Shown: positions 6,778 to 14,496 of the stretch, piece after piece
How the letters are laid out: every line of letters begins with the position of its first letter
Numbering within the stretch: the stretch's first letter is position 1
Origin: Thermoplasmatota archaeon
Lineage (GTDB): Archaea; Thermoplasmatota; Penumbrarchaeia; Penumbrarchaeales; Penumbrarchaeaceae
DNA: 23,129 nucleotides
Direction of reading: 5' to 3'
Assembly: GCA_030595585.1 (NCBI GenBank)
Contig: JAUVCY010000002.1
Coordinates: 1 to 23,129 of the forward strand
Notes under the pieces: generated by a model
The model's input: only the letters and a program-made list of their open reading frames with translations
Databases searched by the model: none
What the model was told of the DNA's origin: nothing
Program-made: the position numbers and the translations under genes

Positions 6778-8241
6778 ATGAAGGGAAATAATGTGATAGG
6801 ATATGACCTGATCGTCATAGGGAGCGGGGCGGGCCTGAACGTGGCGTCCTCGGCCCACAGCATGGGGAAGAGGGTTGCGATGCTGGACGACGGCCCCCTG
6901 GGAGGGACCTGTTTGAACAGAGGGTGCATCCCCACTAAGATCATCCTCTATCCGGCCGAGGTCATCGAGACCATCAGGGAGGCGGAGAAGGTGGGCGTGA
7001 AGGTCTCGAAAGTGGAGATCGATTTCAAATTGATCATGAAGAGGATGCACGACCTGGTTGATGAGGACGTCTCCGGAATGACGAAGGGATTGATGGCCGC
7101 CAGAGGGTTCGACTTCTACAATTCCGCAGGGGCCTTCGTTGACCACAAGGTCATCGAGGTGGATGGGAAGAGGATCACCGCTCCCATGATACTCATTGCA
7201 GCGGGATCAAGGGAGATCATCCCGAAAATTGATGGCCTGGAGGATATTGGATATCTGACCAGCACGTCCGCGCTTGAATTGGAGAAACTACCAAAAAGCC
7301 TTGTTATAATGGGAGGGGGGTACATCTCCACCGAGTTCGCCCACTTCTTCTCGGCAATGGGGGTCAAGGTGAAGATCGTCGGAAGGAACCCATATCTGGT
7401 CCCGCAGGAGGAGAGGGAGATATCCGTCGAGCTCAAGCGAAGGCTCAAGGAGAGGATGGAGGTCCACACCGGAATGGAGGTAGTTGGGGTGGGCAAGGAT
7501 GAAAAGGGTAAATATGTACTCGCGGTGAGCAAGAAGACCGGGAAGGAGTACCGTTACCACGGTGAGGAGATCATGGTGGCCATCGGCCGGGGGTCCAATT
7601 CGCATATACTTCATCCGGAGAAGACCTCCGTGGAGGCGGATGAAAAGGGGTGGATCAAGATCGATGAGTACATGAGGACCAACGTTGAGGGGATCTGGGC
7701 CATAGGAGATGCCATCGGGCGGAACCTCTTTCGGCACACCGCCAACTACGAATCGGACGTTGCCTGGAAGAACATGATGGCGGGATCGGAGGCCGAGATG
7801 GAAAAGCTGGACGAACACGCGGTGCCGCACGCTGTGTTCACCTATCCGGAGATAGCAGGGGTGGGGTTGAAGGAGGATGAGGCCGTGAAGAAGTACAACG
7901 TGAGGGTGGGGGAGGCGAAGTATACCGATGCCATCAAGGGTTACGCCATGGCTGATGAGGGTTCCTTCGTGAAGGTGATCATAAATGCGAATAACGGCGT
8001 GATATTAGGGGCTCATGCGATCGGCCCCCACGCCACGACGATGGTACAGCCGCTGGTGTACCTGATGAACGCGGGCAAGGGTATGTACATGCCCCTTGCG
8101 AAGGCTCAGACGATACATCCGGCGATGGAGGAGATAATGGTCAGCGCGTTCGGGAACATGAGGCCGGGGAGGGGACAGGAGACGCACCATCCCCAGGGCC
8201 ATTCCCACGACCACAAGCATTCTCACGGACATGATCATTGA
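6778..8241 (+). CDS. Dihydrolipoamide dehydrogenase-type flavoprotein disulfide reductase with His-rich tail
   Basis: 487 residues. The FAD site is GSGAGL (15-20) and the redox disulfide is GGTCLNRGCIPTK with Cys45 and Cys50. A second Rossmann motif for NAD(P)H is GGGYISTEFA (179-188), and the FAD-ribityl motif is AIGDAIG (308-314). The C-terminal active-site base is IHPAMEE with His447 and Glu452. This architecture is that of dihydrolipoamide dehydrogenase and its relatives (mercuric, glutathione and mycothione reductases). Mercuric reductases have an extra C-terminal Cys pair that is absent here. No E1 or E2 dehydrogenase genes are nearby, so the partner substrate is open. Residues 470-487 hold nine histidines, a probable metal-binding extension. 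The gene is separated from neighbours by 54 and 39 bases and looks monocistronic. Confidence 0.9.
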   Translation: MKGNNVIGYDLIVIGSGAGLNVASSAHSMGKRVAMLDDGPLGGTCLNRGCIPTKIILYPAEVIETIREAEKVGVKVSKVEIDFKLIMKRMHDLVDEDVSGMTKGLMAARGFDFYNSAGAFVDHKVIEVDGKRITAPMILIAAGSREIIPKIDGLEDIGYLTSTSALELEKLPKSLVIMGGGYISTEFAHFFSAMGVKVKIVGRNPYLVPQEEREISVELKRRLKERMEVHTGMEVVGVGKDEKGKYVLAVSKKTGKEYRYHGEEIMVAIGRGSNSHILHPEKTSVEADEKGWIKIDEYMRTNVEGIWAIGDAIGRNLFRHTANYESDVAWKNMMAGSEAEMEKLDEHAVPHAVFTYPEIAGVGLKEDEAVKKYNVRVGEAKYTDAIKGYAMADEGSFVKVIINANNGVILGAHAIGPHATTMVQPLVYLMNAGKGMYMPLAKAQTIHPAMEEIMVSAFGNMRPGRGQETHHPQGHSHDHKHSHGHDH

Positions 8242-8280
8242 TCCTTACAGAGAGAATATAGGACATTATATGCATACCTT

Positions 8281-8853
8281 TTAAATTAATTCAGGAGAGG
8301 ATATCACCATGATAAGGATCCAAAAGAACAGATAGGTCACCGTGTTCTGTGCAAATACGATGACCCCCGATATTCCGATCAACCTCTGTCTGGAAATATG
8401 TTCCCGTTTCAACTCATCATCATCTGCTTTCTTCTTCAAATATCTCTTGAACATGAAATATACAATGAAGAATTCCAAAAGTATGCTGAAGGCATACAAG
8501 AGGATCAGTGATGGAATAAATTCATTAAAAAGCACATCTACACGAAAATGATCTGAAAAATTGATCGCCAATATCACCATGACACCAAGAAGTGTGGAGA
8601 ACAGATTTGAAAGGAACGTGACCAGTAAGGTGTATCTCTTCGTTATATCCATGTGAAATATCCTATTGGAAAGAATATGCGCACATGCCCACTCGACCAG
8701 CACAATTGGTATAAAAAAGAAGATCCACTGAAAACCCATTATCACCATGTAGAACGGAAGGATAATATTCCAACAGATCGGGGAGGAAGAGATATTTTCT
8801 TTCATTTCATCCTTTTTCACCTCTTCTCCCTCCTGATAATTTTTTACTATCAT
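8281..8853 (-). CDS. Unknown four-helix membrane protein
   Basis: About 190 residues from ATG 8853. A GTG near residue 12 and an ATG at residue 17 each have good ribosome sites (GGAGG, GAGGTGA) and are equally possible. Hydrophobic segments lie near residues 29-57, 75-99, 112-137 and 157-186. A charged loop (FKRYLKKKADDDELKREHISRQR) sits between the third and fourth, probably on the inside. No family is recognised. The DNA is clearly more AT-rich than the upstream and downstream core genes, shared with the next two genes. The stop TAA lies 39 bases past the end of the convergent flavoprotein gene. Confidence 0.7.
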   Translation of the reverse strand: MIVKNYQEGEEVKKDEMKENISSSPICWNIILPFYMVIMGFQWIFFFIPIVLVEWACAHILSNRIFHMDITKRYTLLVTFLSNLFSTLLGVMVILAINFSDHFRVDVLFNEFIPSLILLYAFSILLEFFIVYFMFKRYLKKKADDDELKREHISRQRLIGISGVIVFAQNTVTYLFFWILIMVISSPELI

Positions 8854-8944
8854 GAACACCGATCTTCTCAATCATCTAATTTGCCTCTTTGGTCAATGAT
8901 CAAGACAGTCCTATTGACCTGGCGATCTATCGATCTTACTTTTA

Positions 8945-11900
8945 TTAGGGACCTATACTCCCATTTTTCCCTGATCCAGATCTTCTCCTTACCAGAGCGA
9001 TCGCAGCAACCACCATACCGGTGAGGATCATCGTTATCAGGATCATTAGCAGAAACGGTAAACCGATCGAACTCCCTTCATTGACCTCTCTTTCCCCCAC
9101 CTGTATCTTTACGGGGTCCACATGCAGCCCATGGTGATCATGATCGACGAGGATCTCTACATCCGAGACATTGAAAAGGATAAAGGAAGCCCCGGTTCCA
9201 TTCACCTGGTAAATAAGGTTCCCGTCCTCAAGAAATGCAAGTCGAAGATCGAGATCCGAACCGTATCCTGAGTACGATACCTCCACGCGTACCGTATCTC
9301 CGACATGATATACCCCCTTGATCGGATCTATCTTCAGATTCACCTCAAGGGTGGAGAGGTTGTATTCGACGTGGATCACGTGTTCTGAGATCGAGTAGGA
9401 TCCACCAACGATCATAGTTCGGATCTTCAGAAGATAGGCACCATGGTCCCCATCAACGGGGGAAAGCACCAGAGTATCATTAAGGAAATAAATGAAATCG
9501 TTTTCTCCGGAATGGATCTCATAATGAATGACACCATTACCCATGTAATCGGTTTCCAGATCAAACCAGTATTGATCCCTTTCGACGATCGCAATTCTAT
9601 CTGGAAGCAACAATGCTGGTGAGGGGGGAGATACAACTTCAATACTGATATTGACATTCAGAACGCCTCCCCTGCCGTCGATGATCCTGATCGAGAACAA
9701 CCAGCTTGCCAGGTCATTATTCTGCGGATGTGAGGAAAATATCAATTCATTTTCCAGGGAGATATCCATCCAATCCGGCCACCAGGCCCCCTCCTCTATC
9801 GATATGGCATCGCCATCCGGATCCATATATCCCACATATCTCACATCGATATCCCCCGCTTCGATCTGGAACTCAAGCGAATCCGGCCCTTCGGGTGGGA
9901 AGTTTCGCAGATATACGCCGATCGAGAATTTTACATTCGTGTCCGAACCGTTGTTATCGGATAGAGATACCTCAACGACCCCATGGCCGATGTCATTCTG
10001 GCCCGGTATAACGTACAGGACCCGATCATCATCGATCCAGCAGCTGCCGTTCTCGCTGTACTTACACGATACTGACAGAACATCTTCCGTATTATCGTCG
10101 GATATCGAAAGCTGATAGGTGAACTCCTCACCCGCGTAGGCGGTCTGGGGTGGGATGGGCTCGATCATGGGGGGAATATTGAAGGGCATCACCTCTATCT
10201 CGATCTCCTTCGTGGAAGAGGAGCCGTTCCTGTCATCGAACTTCAAATTAGCGTGGTAGGTCCCGATCTGTTCCTCGGTTGCAATGAAGGACATGGAAAG
10301 AGGCCAATTAATGGATATTGAAAAGGGTGCATCTGTCCATTCCACCAATATATCCATCAGATCCCCGTTCAGGTCGGTTGCGTTGAATGAGAAAAATACC
10401 CGCTCTTCTGGATATGTACAGATGGTGTCCACCGGTTCGATGATCGGAGGATGGTTGTCATGCAGCAGGTCCACTACGGCCCCCCAGTTCGTTTGCTCGT
10501 TGAGGGTGGATCGTTGATAATCGAGCTTTGTCGACTGCCATTCAGCTGGTGAAAAAGGGAGATATATGGAGAGTCCTTTCGTGAGATCAAAGTATGTTTG
10601 ATCATGCTTTTCATATTCTATTCCCCTTTTGCCGAGGTCCATGTTCCAGAGGATCCTGCTGATGTTCCTGGAGAGGTTCTGCAGTACGGGAAATATCCCG
10701 TCCTGAGGGCCGCCAAGATCATTCCAGAACTGAAGAAAATGAAAATAATCGATCTGTATGTAACCAAACTCATTGGTGTAGTGATCCGTGTAAGCAGTTG
10801 ATATCGAGGACATGAGATTGGGGATGTACCAGCCAGGGTCGGAACCTGCCCCCTCGAGCAAAGCCCTGTTCATCATCTCTATCTGATCGATGATGTCTGT
10901 TTTCGCCATGAACGTATTGTTGATGCATGATAACGTCAATTTCTCCTTACCATCCCAGTCCATGATGTTCCAGGGTGGGTCTGTCATGCCGTCCCTTGAG
11001 TAGCGGTACTCGATATCTATGAACTCCCTGGCCAATCTGCTCGGCGTCCAGGACGGATTCTTTTCCAGCTGCTTGAGGACCTTGTCATCCTGGTTGCCGG
11101 TCAGGTGCATCACATTCTCCGATGCGATGTAATAATCAGAAAATTTCGAGAACTCATAGCAGAATTCAATATTACCCATGAGGCACGATTGGAGCATGAC
11201 CATATCCAGCCTCTTGGGTGGGTCTTCCCGGGACAGGAGGTCAGCCACTGTTCCTATCTCGCTGAGGTTCAGTAGGTCCTTGATCCCCGTGGTCGGCTCC
11301 TTATCGGGCCTGTGATCGTAGCCAAAACCGCGTATACCATCACCATGTGAATCGACATAGAGGCAATAATTATCCGAAGGGAAGGTATCAATTCCCCAGG
11401 ATATGAACTCGTGGAGGGTGTTTGGGTCCGCCATGTTTGCCTCCCAGTCAAGGGAACTGTGTGCCTTTCCCGTGTTCCCCGGGTCCCAATCCGTAACATC
11501 GTAGAGGTCGATGAGGGTATTGTTAGTACAATCTTCCAAAAGGTTGATCGATGGGTCCCACCCCTTTGAATCACGCCCCACCAGGAACCTTCTCGTGCTT
11601 GTGCCGGCGATCGGGGACCTGCCCTGATTGTTCGGGATATCATTCCAGAACATGTCCTGGTGATTTCCGTTGAGTTGATCGGTCCCATCGAATTGAACCA
11701 CGATGGTGATGTCATCCGTACATCCAACCCAGGTCAATTTTTCTATGAACTCCCACATTTCAGGAAGGAGCGTCCCGGTCTTGTTCCCCTCCGGAACATC
11801 ATCACCGCAGCAGTATACGAGAAAGGTCCATTCAACGTCATTTTCAGCCTCATCAAGGCCCTGGGCGATCTCGAAATCATCAGGCCTACCATCTCCATCG

Positions 11901-12022
11901 ATCTCCGCCCTTGTACCTTCCGAGGATACTAATGACGATCGGTCCGATGAGGCCGAATAATAGATGGTTCCGAGCATGATCAGTGAGACAAATATACAGG
12001 ATAGCTTCCTCCCATTTATCAA
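8945..12022 (-). CDS. Surface-anchored clostripain-like (peptidase C11) cysteine protease with Ig/cadherin-like repeats
   Basis: About 1,025 residues if TTG 12022 is the start. That start yields a signal-like N-terminus (basic INGRKL, then a hydrophobic stretch to MLGTIYYSAS) after a TATA box near 12066; ATG 11977 is an alternative. A DGDGRPDDFEIAQGL calcium-type motif precedes the protease domain, which opens with EWTFLVYCCGDD (as in C11 enzymes). The catalytic His is in YVDSHGDGIRGFGYD (His226) and the nucleophile in MLQSCLMGNIEFCYE (Cys280). From about residue 530 there are four or five Ig- or cadherin-like domains with DxNGD and DPDGD motifs. Near the C-terminus a membrane helix (GLPFLLMILITMILTGMVVAAI) is followed by RRR, which anchors the protein with the protease outside. 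C11 enzymes usually cut after Arg/Lys. Confidence 0.85.
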   Translation of the reverse strand: MINGRKLSCIFVSLIMLGTIYYSASSDRSSLVSSEGTRAEIDGDGRPDDFEIAQGLDEAENDVEWTFLVYCCGDDVPEGNKTGTLLPEMWEFIEKLTWVGCTDDITIVVQFDGTDQLNGNHQDMFWNDIPNNQGRSPIAGTSTRRFLVGRDSKGWDPSINLLEDCTNNTLIDLYDVTDWDPGNTGKAHSSLDWEANMADPNTLHEFISWGIDTFPSDNYCLYVDSHGDGIRGFGYDHRPDKEPTTGIKDLLNLSEIGTVADLLSREDPPKRLDMVMLQSCLMGNIEFCYEFSKFSDYYIASENVMHLTGNQDDKVLKQLEKNPSWTPSRLAREFIDIEYRYSRDGMTDPPWNIMDWDGKEKLTLSCINNTFMAKTDIIDQIEMMNRALLEGAGSDPGWYIPNLMSSISTAYTDHYTNEFGYIQIDYFHFLQFWNDLGGPQDGIFPVLQNLSRNISRILWNMDLGKRGIEYEKHDQTYFDLTKGLSIYLPFSPAEWQSTKLDYQRSTLNEQTNWGAVVDLLHDNHPPIIEPVDTICTYPEERVFFSFNATDLNGDLMDILVEWTDAPFSISINWPLSMSFIATEEQIGTYHANLKFDDRNGSSSTKEIEIEVMPFNIPPMIEPIPPQTAYAGEEFTYQLSISDDNTEDVLSVSCKYSENGSCWIDDDRVLYVIPGQNDIGHGVVEVSLSDNNGSDTNVKFSIGVYLRNFPPEGPDSLEFQIEAGDIDVRYVGYMDPDGDAISIEEGAWWPDWMDISLENELIFSSHPQNNDLASWLFSIRIIDGRGGVLNVNISIEVVSPPSPALLLPDRIAIVERDQYWFDLETDYMGNGVIHYEIHSGENDFIYFLNDTLVLSPVDGDHGAYLLKIRTMIVGGSYSISEHVIHVEYNLSTLEVNLKIDPIKGVYHVGDTVRVEVSYSGYGSDLDLRLAFLEDGNLIYQVNGTGASFILFNVSDVEILVDHDHHGLHVDPVKIQVGEREVNEGSSIGLPFLLMILITMILTGMVVAAIALVRRRSGSGKNGSIGP

Positions 12023-12062
12023 ATTATCATCCCAGTTAATGTAATCATTCCAATAGACAGGT

Positions 12063-12070
12063 ATATTAAA
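12063..12070 (-). promoter_or_regulatory. TATA-like box of the C11 protease gene
   Basis: TTTAATAT on the minus strand, about 44 bases before TTG 12022. The expected transcription start near 12040 lies downstream of the longest open-frame start at 12130, which argues against that start. Confidence 0.4.
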
Positions 12071-12183
12071 ACTCCTGTACACTGTTGAAATTGAATTCGA
12101 TCCGACCCCATAGTGCCGTATACAATGCAACGTGGAGTGAGAATGGAGATATTCGATCTGTCAAAGTTGGGTACCAGACTTCT

Positions 12184-12498
12184 CTACGGTCTGATGACGA
12201 GGTAGATTATGAGTCCGATCAGGCCCCCTCCAATTATCAGGACCGGTGCGAGAGCTGGAGCCTCCCACCCTCTTGCCGAGGCATCGTTGTATGACCATAC
12301 GGCAATGAAGATGTAAAATCCCGAAACGCCGAGGAAGATGATCAGTGGGATTATCATGAACATAAGCAAGGATGCGATATCTCCGGATCCCGGTATCGGC
12401 TCGGCCGGGGTTCGGGCCGATACTGTGGTTAAAAACAGTAATACAAAAGAAAACAGAAGTAAGATCACAGAAAATGATCTTGTAAAATGATGCCTCAT
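12184..12498 (-). CDS. Small membrane protein with signal peptide
   Basis: 104 residues from ATG 12498, which follows GAGAGGGA; ATG 12546 lies at or before the predicted transcription start. Residues 1-28 form a signal or anchor helix (MRHHFTRSFSVILLLFSFVL). A short Pro/Gly linker is followed by two hydrophobic helices (LLMFMIIPLIIFLGVSGFYI and APVLIIGGGLIGLIIYLVIR). Between them is WSYNDASARGWEAPALAP, similar to the W-x-x-x-DA-x-x-RG turn found in small phospholipase-D-N-terminus-like membrane proteins. The function is unknown. The next gene downstream is the C11 protease, which has its own TATA box. Confidence 0.65.
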   Translation of the reverse strand: MRHHFTRSFSVILLLFSFVLLFLTTVSARTPAEPIPGSGDIASLLMFMIIPLIIFLGVSGFYIFIAVWSYNDASARGWEAPALAPVLIIGGGLIGLIIYLVIRP

Positions 12499-12558
12499 GG
12501 AAATCCCTCTCTGTTCCATACAAGATAGCAGGTATATCGTAAGCAACGATATATGTCT

Positions 12559-12566
12559 ATTTAAAA
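12559..12566 (-). promoter_or_regulatory. TATA-like box of the small membrane protein gene
   Basis: TTTTAAAT on the minus strand, about 64 bases before ATG 12498 and directly after the S27ae hairpin. The expected transcription start is near 12535. Confidence 0.4.
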
Positions 12567-12586
12567 TTGATCAGGTGAAAATATGT

Positions 12587-12612
12587 CCCCTGCATGGATC
12601 AAGCAGCAGGGG
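12587..12612 (-). terminator. Hairpin after the rpo7-S27ae operon
   Basis: Inverted repeat CCCCTGC/GCAGGGG (7 bp) with a 12-base spacer, 19 bases beyond the S27ae stop. On the minus strand it is followed by ACATATTTTC. Its place at the end of a long operon and just before a new promoter suggests a terminator. Confidence 0.45.
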
Positions 12613-12630
12613 ATCAATAAAATTAGAGGC

Positions 12631-12780
12631 TCACTGGTTCTTGAACTCGGTGTAGCCGCACTTGCCGCATGAGAGCCGGTCCGAGTGCTCGGCCAGATAG
12701 GAGCCCTCGCACTTGGGGCAGGCCTTCTTCTTTCTCACCAGCTTATCGTCCTTGATATCGTAAAGATGTGTATGTCCCAT
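12631..12780 (-). CDS. rps27ae: 30S ribosomal protein S27ae (eS31)
   Basis: 49 residues, starting MGHTHLYDIKDDKLVRKKKA. The zinc ribbon is CPKC (Cys21/24) and CGKC (Cys38/41), with the ending GYTEFKNQ. Length and spacing match archaeal S27ae, which lacks the ubiquitin fusion of eukaryotes. It is a small-subunit ribosomal protein binding near the head. It lies 13 bases after S24e as the last gene of the rpo7 operon. In many euryarchaea the next gene is the Kae1-Bud32 KEOPS fusion; here a hairpin and an unrelated gene follow instead. Confidence 0.93.
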   Translation of the reverse strand: MGHTHLYDIKDDKLVRKKKACPKCEGSYLAEHSDRLSCGKCGYTEFKNQ

Positions 12781-12793
12781 TCTCAACCACCCC

Positions 12794-13090
12794 TTATTTC
12801 TTCTTCTTCTCCATCAGGCCGTTCCTTACCAGGATGTGATCATCCTCGATCTTCTTGGCCTTCTCAAGGTCCTTGTAGACCCTGGCGGTCCCCTTAGATG
12901 TCCCTCTCCCGAACTCGGAGATAAAGGAATCCACGATCAGGATCGATTTTCCCACGTTCAGGGCGATCCCCAGCGCCTCCCTTACCTGCTTCCTCGGGGG
13001 CGTGCTCTCGTTCTCATGCTTTACGAGAAAATCCACCTCGCTCCTTTCGAGAAGCAGATTATCCTTCCTGCCAACTATCTCTATATCCAT
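12794..13090 (-). CDS. rps24e: 30S ribosomal protein S24e (eS24)
   Basis: 98 residues, starting MDIEIVGRKDNLLLERSEVDFLV. It contains the family features HENESTPPRKQVREAL, VDSFISEFGRGTSKGTARVY and a lysine-rich end (MEKKKK). It is a small-subunit ribosomal protein of archaea and eukaryotes at normal archaeal length. The start lies four bases after the stop of the dephospho-CoA kinase gene, so these genes are tightly linked in one transcript. Confidence 0.95.
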   Translation of the reverse strand: MDIEIVGRKDNLLLERSEVDFLVKHENESTPPRKQVREALGIALNVGKSILIVDSFISEFGRGTSKGTARVYKDLEKAKKIEDDHILVRNGLMEKKKK

Positions 13091-13094
13091 GATC

Positions 13095-13613
13095 TCAAAC
13101 CTCCATATCCTGGAGTATCCCCGTTACCTTCTTCTTTATCTCTTCATCCACGCTGATGAACACCAACCCGCAGTCGGGCTGGCCGTAGACGATGGTCGAA
13201 CCCACGGGAAACAGGTCGACACACGCCAACGTGGAGAGATCCTCCTCCCCCTCCACCTCTATCAATATCGGGCCCTCGTTGTTACCGATGATGATCGGCC
13301 TCAATGAATCGCTGATCGCCTTCAACAGGTCCGAGCCTATCATCCCGGCATCATTTTGAACCTTCACCCTTTTCCAGGGCTTGACCATGAGCGTGGGTAT
13401 CTTCTTTCCCCTCTTGGTGTGATTGTCCACCAGGATCATATCGGGTACGAAATCCATGCCCGTCATCACGGATGCGGTCACATCTCCCACGAGCACAAGG
13501 GGCCTTGAAACCAGCTTCGCAATATTCCCCTTGGTCCTCTCCTCGTTCCTGACCAGAGTGCCCAATGGGAGCTTCAGGGCGGCTCTGAGTTGATCGGTGA
13601 GGACATACATCAT
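13095..13613 (-). CDS. GTP-dependent dephospho-CoA kinase (DUF359 family)
   Basis: 172 residues. DUF359 motifs appear in order: LPLGTLV near the N-terminus, LVGDVTAS (41-48), LVDNHTKRGK (61-70), EGEEDLSTLACVDLFPVGS (121-139) and VYGQPDCGLVF (142-152). The family was shown in Thermococcus to phosphorylate dephospho-CoA with GTP, the last step of coenzyme A synthesis. It replaces bacterial CoaE in archaea. It sits between spt4 and S24e, the common euryarchaeal arrangement. ATG 13613 and ATG 13610 are adjacent possible starts, and the choice does not affect the domain. Confidence 0.9.
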   Translation of the reverse strand: MMYVLTDQLRAALKLPLGTLVRNEERTKGNIAKLVSRPLVLVGDVTASVMTGMDFVPDMILVDNHTKRGKKIPTLMVKPWKRVKVQNDAGMIGSDLLKAISDSLRPIIIGNNEGPILIEVEGEEDLSTLACVDLFPVGSTIVYGQPDCGLVFISVDEEIKKKVTGILQDMEV

Positions 13614-13619
13614 TTACAC

Positions 13620-13796
13620 CTATCTGACCTTGAGGGCGAACCGGCCGTTGGCCTTTATGCCCATGTGTTCCGCTATGTCGGAGCTTGTATGATCTATGAT
13701 AACGAGCATGCCCTGCCACTCCTTGGACAGCTCTCCGGAGCAGAGCGGACACTTCTCCTCTTCCGTAAGGAACATACACTTCTTGCACGCCAACAT
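13620..13796 (-). CDS. spt4: Transcription elongation factor Spt4 (RpoE'')
   Basis: 58 residues from ATG 13796. The sequence MLACKKCMFLTEEEKCPLCSGE carries the zinc ribbon (Cys4/7/16/19), followed by LSKEWQGMLVIIDHTSSDIAEHMGIKANGRFALKV, with the W-x-G core and SDIAxxMGI helix typical of Spt4. The start fits the M-x-A-C-x-x-C beginning of archaeal homologues, with GTGAT four bases upstream. A GTG at 13805 overlapping the Rpo7 stop is also possible. Spt4 pairs with Spt5 to clamp RNA polymerase during elongation. It is encoded directly after the polymerase stalk subunit. Confidence 0.92.
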   Translation of the reverse strand: MLACKKCMFLTEEEKCPLCSGELSKEWQGMLVIIDHTSSDIAEHMGIKANGRFALKVR

Positions 13797-13801
13797 GGTT
13801 A

Positions 13802-14398
13802 TCACTTCTTGCTCTTCTTTTCGGAGACTACCTCGCCCTCGGGGTGGTGCCTCTCCCTGTACTCTTCATCAAGCCATTCGAGCTTACCAAGGCCAGCCTG
13901 CCTCATGGTCAGGCCGATACGGCTCTCCCTGGGGGACCGCTCGTTCATGGACATGGATACTATCCTCGCCCGGACCTTGTCGCCAACTCGAAGGTCCCTC
14001 TTCGTCTCCTTCCCCACGAGCCTCATATTGCCCAGGTCCGCATCTATGTGGTCGTCCATGACCTGGCTTATGTGAACGAGCCCATCAAGGGCCCCGAACC
14101 TGACGAAAGCCCCGAACTTCAGGATCTCCACGACGGATCCCTCTATGATCTCGTGGAGCATCGGCTGGAATACCAGCGCGTTGAAATGTACCCTCTGGAA
14201 TATGGCGCCATCTCCGTGGACTATCCTGCCCTCGCCCACCCTCACGACGTCGGTGGCGTGGATCACAAGGCGGTTCTCCTTGTCCATCCTGCCCTCGAAG
14301 TTCCTCCTGGTGAGGTACTGAGCGACCGTATTGAGGTCCTCCCTGAGGTAGTGGGGGGGGATGCGTACCACATCCTCGCGCTGTATCATCTTGTACAT
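13802..14398 (-). CDS. rpo7: DNA-directed RNA polymerase subunit Rpo7 (RpoE')
   Basis: 198 residues. The N-terminal RNP-like domain reads MYKMIQREDVVRIPPHYLREDL. A C-terminal S1/OB domain (about 80-165) includes EGSVVEILKFGAFVRFGALDGLVHISQVMDD and VGDKVRARIVSMS. Together they form the archaeal stalk subunit that pairs with Rpo4 and binds nascent RNA. The last about 30 residues are charged (EEYRERHHPEGEVVSEKKSKK). It is the first gene of the operon, with a TATA box at 14433-14440 and GGGAG before ATG 14398. Confidence 0.95.
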   Translation of the reverse strand: MYKMIQREDVVRIPPHYLREDLNTVAQYLTRRNFEGRMDKENRLVIHATDVVRVGEGRIVHGDGAIFQRVHFNALVFQPMLHEIIEGSVVEILKFGAFVRFGALDGLVHISQVMDDHIDADLGNMRLVGKETKRDLRVGDKVRARIVSMSMNERSPRESRIGLTMRQAGLGKLEWLDEEYRERHHPEGEVVSEKKSKK

Positions 14399-14432
14399 GG
14401 CTAAAGACTCCCTGTAACTTTACTGCACCAAC

Positions 14433-14440
14433 TATATAAA
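14433..14440 (-). promoter_or_regulatory. TATA box of the rpo7 operon
   Basis: TTTATATA on the minus strand, about 38 bases before ATG 14398, preceded by an A-rich GCAATA element in the BRE position. The expected leader is about 12 bases with GGGAG. It drives rpo7, spt4, dephospho-CoA kinase, S24e and S27ae. The rest of the 97-base gap between this gene and the deoxyhypusine synthase stop shows nothing else clear. Confidence 0.6.
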
Positions 14441-14496
14441 TATTGCTTATAATAGAGGGGCCGAGGAGGGGTTAAACTACTTCTCCTTTATAATTG

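Noticed and set aside
6778..8241. Mercuric reductase
   Set aside because: The C-terminal Cys pair and the N-terminal metal-binding domain are absent; the HPAMEE ending fits the dihydrolipoamide dehydrogenase type better.
12085..12294. Small plus-strand frame between the protease and the small membrane protein
   Set aside because: No ribosome site or similarity; it overlaps the promoter and 3' ends of minus-strand genes.
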